Origin: Blastocystis hominis
Taxonomy: Eukaryota; Sar; Bigyra; Opalinata; Blastocystidae
Assembly: GCF_000151665.1 (NCBI RefSeq)
Contig: NW_013171815.1
Span: forward strand, 1,377,153-1,441,152
Length of the DNA stretch: 64,000 bases
Direction of reading: 5' to 3'
Both the position numbers and the translations under genes were made by a program. Below, piece by piece: positions 20,552-32,320 of the stretch. Position 1 is the first letter of the stretch; every line of letters starts with the position of its first letter. Under the pieces are notes generated by a model that worked only from the letters and a program-made list of their open reading frames with translations, did no database searches and was not told where the DNA came from.

Positions 20552-22254
20552 GTGTCAGGCGCAAAGAAGAAAGTAATTGTCAATAATGAAGAGTATGAAG
20601 TCCAATTGTTTCAAGGAGAACACGAAAATGAGTATCTAGTCAGTGAACTGAAAGATGGCAAAATTGAAGGTCGTTGTCAGTTATTCGACCGAGGAATATT
20701 GTCATTGGCGTGGACAGTGAAAAATGGCAAACGAACTGGAGATGTATCCTTGTACAATAAGGGAAAGGCTGTACAGAGGGAAAACTGGGATTCTTTCTTT
20801 GGAGAGTTTGAAAGAAGAGTCATAGAGAATAGTAAAGCAGGCTTGATCATGACAGTTCGTCGTAGACAAGATAATGACGAAACTGTGATATATCGCGGAG
20901 AATTTGATGGTGATTTGAATCGCAGTGGAAGGGGTATAGAGTATGACCTGGATAGCGGCAAAGAGAAGATAGAAGGATACTGGATAAAAGACAAGTTGGC
21001 TCGTATCGTCAGAGAGTTTAGAGACGCCAATGATATGATTGAATACATGGAGTGCAGTGACAAGAATACTTTTTACCGAATTCCCGTGTATATTGGAGGA
21101 TACTGTGTCGAAGATAATACGTTTTTGAGAAACGGTGTGGGATACATGATCGATGAATCGAGCGGGACAGCTGTACGAGAAAGTGTGTGGGATCATGGTA
21201 CTGAGATCGAGTCTTGTGAATTACATGATGGTTGGTATGTAAAAGGAATGAACGAAAGCATGCGAAGCATTTTAAACACAAATGATAGAGAAGAGAGTAT
21301 AGATGACATGGAAAACATGAATGTTACAGAAACTCTCACTGTAACCAATGATGATGCTTTTAGGGAACTATTTACCTCTGATATTTGCATCGAAAATCTA
21401 GTAGTTGTATCAACAGTTTGTAAAGATTTAAATACTATCGATTTCAATCAACTTAAGTGGCTCAAAGTGATCAATATTGGTGATGAGTGTTTTATGAATG
21501 TGAACTCATTCAAAATTGCAGGCTTGAAGAGGTTAAAGAGTTTGAAAATAGGCAGAAACTCTTTTACGAAGAATAAGAATTGGTATGGAGCGTTCAGTGA
21601 AAAATCATTTTCAATTGTTAATTGTTTTTCTTTACAATCCATTGAAATTGGGGAATATAGCTTTTCTGATTATTCTGGACTGTTTGAATTGAGAAATCTT
21701 CCGGCACTGCAAACGCTTCAAATTGGATGTTTGGATAAGTGGTCCAACAATTTTTACAGAGCATCGCTAAAGATAAAAGGTATTCTTTAATCGTTGATTT
21801 GAGGGTAGATCTCGAAAATCTACAGGACATTACTGTGGGTGACTTCTCTTTTTGCGAATCATCTCATGTTTCTTTTATAAGTACACTTTTATGCTCCTGC
21901 TTTCTCATATAGATTTGCCGAAGTTAAAGACAATGAATATTGGCTATGCTGCTTTTTCTGGACCTGCTGGAGATGTTAATAGTACATTAGAAATGACGAG
22001 TACACCTTCTTGAGACACAGTACTCTGTAGATTTGACTGAATTATGTACGCTATTTACAACGGAGAGAAGCTTCCTGTACTTTCAATCTGTAACTCTGAT
22101 AAGTACGATTGTGTGGGAATCATTACGAATAGATATTCCTAATATCAAGGATTTTGATCTGCTTTTTTCTTTTGAAAATGTTAGGAATCAAACTGTAAAG
22201 AGTAAAAATGAATGGTTGCGTATTATCTACAGATGTTTCTTCTCCGTTGGCTGA
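20552..22254 (+). CDS. MORN-like plus leucine-rich-repeat protein
   Basis: Five exons; introns 21780..21808, 21881..21912, 22000..22030 and 22103..22132 (29-32 nt) all restore one frame of 527 codons. The N-terminal half has MORN-like turns (KDGKIEGRCQLFDRGILSL and VKNGKRTGDVSLYNKGKAVQ). The C-terminal half has LRR units of about 24 residues (GLKRLKSLKIGRNSF, NLPALQTLQIG, NLPKLKTMNIGYAAF, NLTELCTLFTTERSF). Such MORN/LRR proteins form an expanded family in Blastocystis, to my memory; function is unknown. No ATG is in frame at the 5' end: the first open codon is GTG at 20552, with an open frame back to a TAA 60 nt upstream, so a 5' mini-exon is likely. Confidence 0.75.
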
Positions 22255-22619
22255 CTTTTTGGAAACAAGATATATGTGGAAAAGGATTTCACTTTGATTT
22301 GTATTATCGCATTGTACGTGAACAAGGTGGAGTTCATTTTGCTTGGAAATGGAGATGCTGTACACACCCTTATGAAATAAACAAACCATGTCATCTTTCT
22401 TTGCAGTGTATTTGAATGGTAATTGCGTCATATAGAAAGGGATTGTAACGATTTTTGAAATGTGACCAAGTTTCGCTTAAAGCTTTGACCCGAAATCTCA
22501 AAAAAAACAATATAATCGCACAGAGACCCCAGAAAATGGATCAATGCTACAACCACCTAATTCATGCAATTCCATTACGAATGTCTATCATCCACAAACA
22601 AGCGAAAAAACTAAAATAA
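22255..22619. other. Convergent intergenic region
   Basis: 365 bp between the MORN/LRR gene and the surface protein, both ending here. A minus-strand CTTGTTTGTG element at about 22596 fits the poly(A) signal of the surface-protein gene. No further coding sequence can be supported. Confidence 0.5.
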
Positions 22620-25600
22620 TTAAACCTTGGACTGCTTCTTCTTTTCCGCAGCTCCACCCTTCACTCCCTTAACAGCCTTCTTTCTCTTGAGGAGCTTGGT
22701 AATCAAAACTATTAAAACGACCAGGATGATCACAACGACCACCACAACCACGACAATAATCAGGTAGGAGACGCACACACCGCTCACTTCTCTCCATACT
22801 CCGTCCTTCTCGCCAAGCACGCAAACACGCTTCTGGGTTCCGAAATAGCTTCCCTGCACCTTGCAATCGTAAACCGCAATGGTGTCGACAGGGGTCTTCG
22901 GCCACACGCCATCCGCTAAGCACTCGCCGATTCGCACGGAGATCGAGATCTCCACACTGCCCACTCCCGAGGGGTTCTGGCCCATGATCGTGAATGTCTT
23001 CAGCTCGGTAACGTTCGTGGGAGTTCCGTAAATCACTCCAGTGGCATTGTCAAGCTTCAGTCCCTCGGGAAGCACCGCGTTGTTCTCCACATACCAGTTC
23101 ATAACAATGTTGTCGTAGGTGGGTCTGTCCGTCTCCACAGGAATGTCACGCACGAACGTGTAGCGCGTGGACTGGTAGCGGATGTTCTCAGGCGCCAAGT
23201 AGCTGCAATTGTCCATTCTCACTTCACCCAAGACACCTCCAGAGCACTCGCGGTACGAAAAGCCGGTCATTCCCTCGCCACACACAGAGGGGGAGATCTG
23301 GCCCTCGACCACCGAAGGGAACTCGTCATCGCCAGGACACACCTCGCCGTTGGTCTTGCAATACATCATAATGATCTCCGTCAGGGACGGAATCGTTCCA
23401 GCGCCAGGAAGAACGTCCAGCTGCCAGCGGAAAGAAGTAAACTTCATTAATCCCGCAGGAACATCGTAGTAGGTACGGACGCGCGATTTCGTAGACTCAC
23501 TAAACACCTCGTGGATCTTAATGGACTGCGACTGGACCGTTCCGAAAAGAGAGAAGCCCCAGTTCGACGTGGTGGAGCTCGACAGAAGTCCATAGCTATT
23601 GATGCGACTTCCCTCCAAGTTCTCGACCTCCCATGAAATGTAAGGAGTATCGGCCGAACTGAGCTGAGACGTGGTGAGCGGAGACAGATCGAAGAGATTA
23701 TCGATGTTTCCAGACGAGAACTCGGTCGAGCTGGTGGTCAGGAAGGAATCGCGGACAATCGAGCAGTCATTCACACCAAACACTCCGGTGGCATAGAATG
23801 CCACAGGAACAGCGGTGGAAGTGTCAACCGCTCTGTGAATTTCGAAGGCGATCACATTATCGGTGGTTGACAGTTCTACCATATTGAGGATCACGTGGAA
23901 GAACGTGGGCTTCGAAGCATCGTGCTCACTCAAGGCCTCCGTAGAAGCCGTCACTTCAGAGGGCAAGTTAAATCGAGCCACTTTGTGGCCATTGATGTAA
24001 GCCACCACACCTCCACCGAACTTCACCAGCACATTGAGGACTTGGTAATCGTTCACCGATGGAACCGTGAAGTGATGACGAAGATAGACCGCAACGTTGG
24101 GAACCGTGCCGATCTCGCCTGCTTTCTTCTCCTCCCACGCTTCGTCGTTGTAGTCGCGGCTCGTCCAGTCATCGGTGACTTCGCCCGTCTGCACCTTCCA
24201 ATTCGTGAAGTCGTTCTGGAACGGGAGATACGAAGAGAAGATGACGGACTTGCTGGATTTATCCATCTGATCCACTTCGAATCTGAACTCGCCAACGTCC
24301 ACAGAGAACATCATACCTGCAGGAGCATACCATCCATCACCCCATTTATCCTTCAGAACCATCGTGTACAAATCGTTGTCGAGACAGAAATCGAAGTAGA
24401 CGAGCGTAGAAGATTGGGTAAACTCGCTCAGCTCTGAGACAGTAGCTCCACTCGTATCACGGCCACGATACAAATAATAGCTGCCTTCTTTGGGAGAGAA
24501 GTCAGTTCGCACCGTCATGGTGATCAAGGAGTGTTCTCCCGTGCAATAACCCACGGTCAAATGCAAAACGAACTCGGACGATCCTCCAGTAATCTTCGTG
24601 GCCGAAATGGTGTAGGTTCCCGTCATGGGGCTGGTCGCCGTGCCAGATATCATACCCGTCGACTCATCCAACACAATGCCTTCCGGGAGACTGGGGTTCA
24701 CAGTGAACTGAGAATAGTATTCACTCGATGGGTAGACTTCCGCCATCTCCACATTGACAAAAATCTCAACAGGGTCCGGATAGCTTAACGCAGGGATGTC
24801 GGAGTCAATCGACTTAATTCGTAGGTCCAGCATGCTAATCTTCCAAGTCGTGGATTCCGTTGACTTGATTGTTCTCCAACGATAGGAATTGTAAGGCTTG
24901 TTCGTCAAAACCATAATTTCCTTCGACTGACCTGCAAAGGACCACTCCAATCCGGACACGGTCTTGAGCGTCACATAGTCTTCGTCCTCAGGGTTAATGG
25001 CCTCGAGAACGAAGGAATTAACACTGTAATCATTGCTCTCCAGGTCATTCATGATGACCATGGTGTTGATCCATTCACGACGATTATTATAGAACTCCAA
25101 CGACACATAGTTACCCATAGAACCCGAGTTCGAGATGGTATATCCACTGTTGTGATCGAACGGGGCGGTATCAACTCCACTGATTCCATTCGACAACACA
25201 CTATACTCCCAGATTCGACTGTGCTCTTCTGTAGAAATCAGACGGAGGGTACAATCAAACACAGAGGTCACTTGGGTCGCGGTAATCGACACCAGGGCAA
25301 TGGCAATCGTGTTCGTGCCGGTATTAATCAGGTTCTTCTGGGGTTCTCCGTCCAGCATCATTGTTTTGATAGGAAGAGTAATGAGGTGATAGTCCAGATC
25401 GTAGTAGCTCGTGGTAGCCTGGGAGCTCGACGAGAGATCACCTTCTTCAAGACCATAGCGGAACACTTCATCTCCATTCAGCATCACCAGGATTCCATAT
25501 TTATACTTCACGTTCAAGCTGAACGCGGTGATGTTGGCCAGCGAGTTAACCGTAAAGGTCTTCTTATACAACTGAATCTGGTTGGTCGAGTCAGGGAACT

Positions 25601-27539
25601 GCCCAACGGAGGAACTGTTCCATCCACTCACAACGGAGGAGTCATACCAATTCTCGGGAACCTCACCGGCTTTGTAGAGCCATTCTGATCCATAGGGAAC
25701 AGGGAAATCGAGACTGATCACATAGTAGTTAGGCAAACTCAAGCCACTATCGTGCCGAGCACGAGTCAGAATCTCTCTGTATTCTGTGCCCATCCAATAC
25801 TTGACGTACAAGTACGAAGAAGGTGCCCAGTCACTCGAACTTCCCACCTCAATTCCAATACGATTCGAATTCACGCAAGTACTGATATAAACATCTTGGT
25901 TGTCCGGATTCGCATTGTCGTCTCCAACACTGAGCAAGACTTCCATCGTATCATCATCATACACAGTAAACGTTTCATATACGGCATTGGACTTGTAAGT
26001 GCGAAGGAACTCGATCATCTTTCCTGGGCAGGAAATTACCTGAAGAGAGAAAGAGCCAGAGATTCCTCCATTCAAGCTGGATTCCATCGTAATCGTGGTA
26101 TTAGGGAATATACTAGTGGGAGTACCCGAAATAATGCAACTAGCGGAGTTGAACTCCAGACCTTCAGGCAGTTCACTAGAAATGGTACAGTTCTGAATTT
26201 GATTGTTGGTAGGACTGATTTGGATATAGCTCATATCCACGTAAGCAGTATAGCTCGAAGAAGCGAACGTAATCTGCGTGATGGGCTGCGTATTGCACAC
26301 CAGTGGCTGGACTTCATACAAATTCAGGAAAGAACCCCCGGAACGAGAAAACTCGCCTCTGTAGATTTTATACGGAGACTGCTGATAGTAGGAGGACCAA
26401 CTAGCATGCGCAGGACCAGCCAGCGACATGTCAACTCCAGACACAATAGGAGTGTACGAAACTCCATCACTCGATCCATAGAAGGTAAATGACTGAACAG
26501 AACTAGTTGCGAAATAGGTGAACAGTCGGAGGCCATTGACAACAGGAGTAGAGCTTCCGCTGTAGGTGAAATCGATGACCATGGGGAAGACATTGGAGCT
26601 AGCGATCGATCCCAAGTTAAAGTCAAATGCATTGCTGGGAGCCGAGATAGAACCAGGGCTGCTCACCGTCACGGCATAAGGAACAACGAAACATTCCCCA
26701 CTATCCATGGGAGCATACATCGAGAGCCATGCATCAAACAAACGAGAAGCCTCGGTCGAACCCGACTCCATATGAATCTCCACACCGAGCACACTTGAAG
26801 TTGATATCTCCACAGCACTTCGAAGAATACCTCGGAACGCATAGGATGCGTAGGAGCCGCTAGCCACACTCTCGGAAGTCACACTTCCAGCAGGCATGTT
26901 ATCACGGAAGATTTCGGCACCATTCACATAAGCCACGATACCATAGCGGTAATTAAAACGAACTTCGTATGCCGCCATCTCCTCAATTCCACTGAATGAC
27001 ATGCGATAGTACTGAGTGGCACTGGGAGATGGAATTTCCGCGTGCATGGAAATCGAAGACCACTGAGAGTCATCGAAAGAGTACGTGTTCCAATTATTGC
27101 TAAAAGTCTGAGAGAACTTCCACTCAGCATTCGTAGGAATAGGATTGTAAAGGGACAGGGGGAAGTACTCTTCCTGATTGGTACTCATATAGTACTTAAA
27201 AACGATATTGCCATAAACTCCCTCAATCTGGAGGACAGAGTCGTAGGACCAAGAATTTCCTTGAGAGTCCAACATCTGAAGTCGGTATTGATTGTTGGTC
27301 GTAGTTGGTAAGCATTGGTTAAGAGTCACTGTAGTACTCGAGGCGAAAGGAGGACTCGTGTAAAGGATCGTGTCGTCTCCCCAAATACGGAATGATTCAT
27401 CTTGAGCATCTGAACCGGACGTCTTCACGAAATTAACATAAACTTGATTCGACAGACATTGGGATAAACCAACCGAGAGAATAGCAACTACATATCAGTC
27501 AAGTATCTGACGGAACGTACATATCAATAATTGAATCAT
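22620..27539 (-). CDS. Giant type I surface protein with Ig-like and beta-sandwich modules (copy 1)
   Basis: Two exons (27539..27521 and 27487..22620, 33-nt intron) encode 1,628 residues. The small first exon supplies a signal peptide (MIQLLIFAILSVGLSQCLS). The ectodomain has at least three putative-Ig (He_PIG-like) repeats, LPEGLxxxxxxGxIxGTPT, at about residues 440, 980 and 1,500. It also has several galactose-binding-like beta-sandwich units with W...Y.R..F plus VxxNGxEVFR (RYGIVAYVNGAEIFRDNMP, YKYGILVMLNGDEVFRYGL, GGGVVAYINGHKVARFNLP). Near the end come a 25-residue TM helix (YLIIVVVVVVVVIILVVLIV) and a Lys-rich cytosolic tail. It shares this plan with the gene at 51-56 kb. Adhesion is plausible but inferred. 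Confidence 0.88.
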
Positions 27540-28051
27540 CAAAAATAATTAGAGTCGTAACGAGTGGTAGGAACAAAATAAAAAACCGCCAACTTCCACA
27601 ATCTGATTGGTTCAGAAAGATGAAACTGCCGTCTCGAAAGTTATACGGGAAAGTGAAGATACAGAATGTTTTGAAGGCCAGAAGTTAAATGGATGGAGTT
27701 GTGGCACGATTCATATGCTGAATATGTGGACAAAGAATCCATTACTATATTATTGCGTTCTTGATCGGCTGTCAATGTTATGCAAGTCTTACACCATTTT
27801 CTGGCATTCAACCATTCTGCTTTGAATATGCAGAATAAAAGCTATTTGCCTATGATGTTTCACAACTGTGGCCTATAGGCGCAAAACATCGATTTTAGCA
27901 AGAATTTATAGAAAAAGGTAAGATATAATGTGGAGAGATCGTTTCGTAATACTAGCCTTTTCGATTGAGAAATCGCTTGTTTCATACAGTGGAATATCCA
28001 AAAATGAATAGTACTGTTTTGGCAAATATGACCATGCTATCTTGCTTGAAG

Positions 28052-28095
<44 letters not shown>

Positions 28096-28627
28096 TGTAT
28101 CCGTGATTGTGGTACTTCGATTCAATTTTCTATCACTTTTCTCCACGATAACTCGATTCATTTGGAGGTGTATGAAAGTGCTTAATTCCCAGAATTGGTA
28201 TGTTTTTTTTTATAGTTTTTGATATGTGTATTGTTTTACAGGAGTCAACTGAGCCATTCTATGGTAATATGCATAGGATTTTTATTCTCTTGCAACTTCT
28301 CATATTGTTCAAGATTAGAGTCCTATATTACCTTATTTTCTTTGAATATCACTACAATACTCATATATCACATTTCTTTAATTCGACTGCATTTTTCAGA
28401 CCGCCACACTCCAGAATAGCAGTTATGTTTTATCATTCAATCTGAAAGTCAGTATTTCAGAAAGGGAGCTCACAGCAAGTTGTGTTCTCATGCTTCCAGG
28501 CTGAAATGGGTAATCCACGCCCCTTTCGCGTAGTGTACATTCATTTCTATGTAATAAAACTTCCATTGACCTAGTCTTGTTAGCAAAGGAAATCTTTATG
28601 TTTATTCACTATTGTTTTATCTAGCGA
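27540..28627. other. AT-rich intergenic region with TA microsatellite
   Basis: About 1.09 kb between the surface-protein start and the glycosyltransferase start. Short ORFs here show no family resemblance and have poor codon composition. It holds the (TA)n tract at 28053-28096. No gene supported. Confidence 0.6.
28053..28096. repeat. (TA)n microsatellite
   Basis: About 20 TA dinucleotides interrupted once by TG, in non-coding sequence. Confidence 0.95.
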
Positions 28628-29812
28628 ATGAAATTGGTTAATGTGTTTATCTACATCTATACGCTGATATGTGTTGTGTCTCTTTCGATTTTCACGTACT
28701 ATCCTTCATCATCGAAAGTACGGCGTCTCTTCTCTAGTTCATTTTCTAATTTTATGAAAAAGGTGGAACAACAAGTATGCCTCTTCTATTTTGATGATTT
28801 AGCCTGTTGATTACAGAGGTGATGTTAAAGTTGGCTATTCGAATGATTCTCTCTCTTTAGTAATCACATCCGATGTAAAATTGATTATTTTTAATTGATC
28901 TAGTCCTATAGTGAGAGTTTTGAGAATACTCTCCATTGGGTAAGACAGCTTCGATCGAGGGGTTACCCCGTCGATCTTTATATCTATACTTCTTCAGAGG
29001 ATGTAAAATTACGCAGTATTGGTCCGGGTTTCTATGTTCGAAATGTAACTCACCGCACCAATTACGGCCTTCCAATCTTGAAGTTCCTTCTTTTGGACGC
29101 GCAGTCTCTATCTAATTCATCATACATCGGCTATATCAACAGTGATATTTTAATCCATCCGGAAACCTTTTCAATCCTTGGCTTTATCAGTCAGAGAAAG
29201 ATGATTCAGTTTAGAAATGACCCTGTAACTCCGCTACTTGGCAATCTTCACCAATAGATCTGCCTAGGAGGACGAGCTTGCGATTACAGCACTATCGAAG
29301 AAATCAAAGAAGAGATTAACTCAAACTCTCTATTCTCTTCGAATATTGATTGTCATTTACGCAACTATGGTAGTGCCGTATTGACTTGTTGTTGATGATT
29401 GGTTTATGCTTAGGACTTGTTCTTCTTTACTCGGAATTTCAACTTTTCTTTTATGCCTCCCATAGTCCCTGGAAGAAAGAAAGTGGATAATATTTTGTTG
29501 GACTATGGTAAAAAGAACGGTATCTTAATCGATATTTCTTTTGCCTACCCTCAGATTCATCAGGGTAGGAGTTCTCATAGAAATGTTCCTCGAATTGATG
29601 ACAATTACAATGTCCAGTATTTGACGCATAAAGCAATTCTTGCTGACAGCTCCTATCAAGTGTTGAGATATGATGATAATCTTATATTATTAAGTTATTT
29701 TGTTAGTTTCAATCATGTTGCTTCGCCTTCTTTCAAAATGAAAGGGCAATTTTCATTTTTAAGCTTAGTTTCGTCTTTTGTCATATTATGCAATATTCAC
29801 CTACTCCTGTAA
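28628..29812 (+). CDS. Type II membrane glycosyltransferase-like protein
   Basis: Five exons with introns of 28, 29, 33 and 36 nt, all in phase, give 352 codons. An N-terminal signal anchor (VFIYIYTLICVVSLSIFTYY) after MKLVN is typical of Golgi type II enzymes. The body has a DxD-like context in YIGYINSDILIHPETF and the segment RNFNFSFMPPIVPGRKKVDN followed by ILIDISFAYPQIHQG. This matches nucleotide-diphospho-sugar transferase-like proteins that carry an IPPxVxGRxxxDNW...HQ block. The donor and acceptor sugars are unknown. The end is uncertain: TAA at 29810 overlaps the next ORF by 25 nt and no poly(A) octamer is close. Confidence 0.65.
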
Positions 29813-30501
29813 TTAGCTCGCCACGAGATACCTTTTCATCTGAAATAAATTCTATTGCAGTACCTCATTTTCCTGGAATTGCAATTCCCACTCAATTTGA
29901 TCCTGCGCTCGATAACCCCCAGTTTGAGTTCCTTGATGGTACTTCACAAGATGTTATTTCTGTTCATGACAGTACCTTGGAGGGCACGTGTTATACAATG
30001 GATAGTACAAAGTCTTTTCACATTCTTTGTATTATTGATAGTTTACCCGATTATTCTTCGTTGTCTCACGAGGATTTCACTTTTTCTGATGGACTTGCTA
30101 GATCTGCATCTTTCTCCATTGCTGTACCTTTTAATAACGAAAATTTCACTGTTCCAAATGATGATTTTGTTTCTTCGTTGCCAGATGTGACTCAATCGTA
30201 TCAAAGTAGTACCGAAGATACCAGTGGATGCAATTCTGAGGTGGTCTTTAGTCCATCCTCTCCTTTTAACAGCATCAGTGTTAACTCCTGTAATCGCTCC
30301 CAGCTGAAACGTCGCTATACTGAATGTGGCAAGCTTTCGCGCTCTAGAATGAGGGAACTATCTAAAATGGGAATGAAACGAAGTAAGTGCTCATTCTTGA
30401 AGCCTCTCCGTTTTGACTCATGCTTCGGAGAGGTTTATGCATGCAGTTCAGATAATACTTGCACGTTTGTTTTCTCAAGAAAGCATATGGAGTTTTGTTA
30501 A
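29788..30501 (+). CDS. Ser-rich hypothetical protein
   Basis: An uninterrupted ORF of 237 codons from ATG 29788. It is acidic and Ser/Thr/Asp-rich over residues 1-160, with a basic patch near the end (LKRRYTECGKLSRSRMREL) that could bind nucleic acid. It overlaps the glycosyltransferase end by 25 nt in another frame. No family is recognised. It may be an independent small gene or an exon whose partners I missed. Confidence 0.4.
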   Translation: MQYSPTPVISSPRDTFSSEINSIAVPHFPGIAIPTQFDPALDNPQFEFLDGTSQDVISVHDSTLEGTCYTMDSTKSFHILCIIDSLPDYSSLSHEDFTFSDGLARSASFSIAVPFNNENFTVPNDDFVSSLPDVTQSYQSSTEDTSGCNSEVVFSPSSPFNSISVNSCNRSQLKRRYTECGKLSRSRMRELSKMGMKRSKCSFLKPLRFDSCFGEVYACSSDNTCTFVFSRKHMEFC

Positions 30502-30635
30502 TCGCCTAATAATCATAATAATTATAATTAAAATTATAATAATGTACATATATCGCAGTATTTGAATAATTGAGATTGTTTGTTTCTACCTAACATTTTA
30601 TTTCACTTATTTTTATTTTCGTATCCTTCTATACA

Positions 30636-31365
30636 ATGCTCTCTAACGCTTTGCGTACCTCAGTGAAAGTTGGAATTCGTTCTTATACTCATTCTTATTA
30701 TTGTAGGCCTTTTCGACGAGTACAGCAGCCAAGTCCATCAGCTTCGCAGACCTTATTATGTCAAGGTCAAGCTGTAGATCGTACAATTTTGGGCTGGATT
30801 TGTGATTCTTAGGTTCGACAACACTCCAGTTCCGAAAGATACCATTCAGAACATTCTTGACAAGGTTGGCTTGTGCCCAAATTCTTATGGTCCCCATGTT
30901 TTTCTTCATTTGGCTGGTAATGGGTAGACATTCCATACATTTGTTGTGACGAACAAAAATCTAATCAATGATATAACGAACGCCGCGCAGCAAAGTTGGA
31001 TTCGGACTGTAGGTATTATTCTTACTGTCCTCAAATACAGTCTCCCCTTCTTTTCGTGTTCTGCTCGGAATGTGGAAATCGGAGCTATGACTCAAAAGCC
31101 ATGAAACTCTATAACATTCAAGATGCAGCAATCGCCCAAACTTTTTCCATGCTGGCTATTGAGGAAGAAGGCCTAGGTACCTTTATTTTATAAATTAGTG
31201 ACTTAGGTTCATGTTGGGTAGGAGGCTTCGATCAAGAGAAGGTTCAGAAAATTCTCAATATCCCTACACACCTTTGTCCTGTAGGCATTCAAGTCTGTGG
31301 ATACAGAAGATCGAAAGCGTCTCATTCTAAAAAAGTGCCGCAAAAATCATACAGTTTTTTGGATT
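30636..31365 (+). CDS. Nitroreductase-family protein 1, organelle-targeted, no encoded stop
   Basis: Six exons with 38-, 32-, 30-, 32- and 30-nt introns give 189 codons plus one T. MLSNALRTSVKAFSTSTAAK is a presequence for the mitochondrion-related organelle. The FMN-fold follows: FADLIMSRSSCRSFDNTPVP, ILDKVGLCPNSYG, HTFVVTNKNLINDITNAAQQ, LYNIQDAAIAQTFSMLAIEE and CWVGGFDQEKVQKILNIP. It probably reduces quinones, flavins or nitro compounds with NAD(P)H. The frame stays open through GAT TCT TCT GTT TTA into the next gene. Poly(A) addition after GAT-T, four nt before TGTTTTAG, would make TAA. That exact end is a prediction. Confidence 0.75.
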
Positions 31366-31414
31366 CTTCTGTTTTAGGAATACACTTTATTTTATTTTAT
31401 TCTATTCTATTTTT

Positions 31415-32298
31415 ATGTTTGCGTCATTTTCTCGAGTTTTTTGCCAAAGGGCACCAGTGTTGAGCATGGTTAGATCTTTTGCTGCTGTGCAGGATGTGAG
31501 TGCTTGCAGCAAGGCTTTTGATGATATCATTCAGTCACGAAACAGCTGTCGCAAGTATAAGAAGCAAGATGTGGATGATGCTCTTCTTAATCATGTGTTA
31601 TCTCAGACCCTGGTATGTGATTTTGGACCGTGTATCTATTTGTAGACTGCCCCAACTGCTCGCAATTGGCAACCTTACAAAATTGTGATTGTCAAGGACC
31701 CATCCAACTTGGATAAGATTGCCAAGGCTATGCCTGAGAAGAACGGAAAGGTCGTTCGCCAAGCTCCGGGCGTTGCTGTGTTCCTCTCTGATTTGAGTAT
31801 TGTTTGATGGGTCCTTATAATTTCCATAGATCCGATTGCTATGGGTGATGAGTTCAAGGAGCTTTGGAAGAAACAAGGGCTTGATGAGTCCAAAATACCT
31901 CATATCCTTGCAGGATTCTCCAGAGTTACCGGAAAGGGAGGACTTACGGGAGTGTTCTCTAGATGTTTATTAAAGCTGAAATCGAAGAAGGACTTTGCTC
32001 CTGAGTACTATACAAATAAGGAGTGGAGTGTGAAACAAACGGTCTTCCCTATGGAAATGTTTGCTCTGTCATGCCAAGCCAATGGTTTGGGTACGATTAT
32101 TATGGAAGGGTTTGATGGCCGACGTGTCCGCGATATTATCAATTGTCCAAAGCGTTATTTCGTTGCTGGACTTGTTCCCTTCGGATATGCTGACGAGGAG
32201 AATGTGAAGCCCACACAGCGCTATGATCCCGAAACGATGGTGTTCTCTGAAACCTTTGGACAGAAGCGTGAAGGAATTCCTGTGTTTGCTAGAAAATG
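31415..32298 (+). CDS. Nitroreductase-family protein 2, organelle-targeted, stop probably made by polyadenylation
   Basis: Three exons with two 33-nt introns give 272 codons plus TG. The presequence is MFASFSRVFCQRAPVLSMVR SFA. Nitroreductase segments are FDDIIQSRNSCRKYKKQDV, LTAPTARNWQPYKIVIV, AMEMFALSCQANGLGTIIM-like core and GYADEENVKPTQRYD. A genomic TGA lies at 32309-32311, but it sits inside the TGTTTGTT motif (32302..32309). The mRNA end predicted from the motif is at 32298, turning AAA-TG into AAA-TGA. It lies in tandem with nitroreductase 1 (50 bp apart), probably an old duplication, and its genomic stop is 9 bp from the stop of the convergent gene. Confidence 0.85.
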
Positions 32299-32309
32299 GC
32301 GTGTTTGTT
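32297..32309 (+). terminator. Poly(A) site and created TGA, nitroreductase 2
   Basis: TG, three nt (gcg), then TGTTTGTT. Cleavage after TG with poly(A) addition gives TGA in the reading frame. Confidence 0.65.
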
Positions 32310-32320
32310 GAACAAAGTGT

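Noticed and set aside
21790-22254. Pseudogene remains downstream of the MORN/LRR ORF
   Set aside because: Four GT-AG introns of 29-32 nt reconnect the LRR units in one frame, so the gene is intact.
27607-27825. Short open frame that loosely resembles a MORN unit
   Set aside because: Only a few residues match, there is no in-frame continuation through plausible introns, and it lies in AT-rich DNA with no poly(A) octamer.
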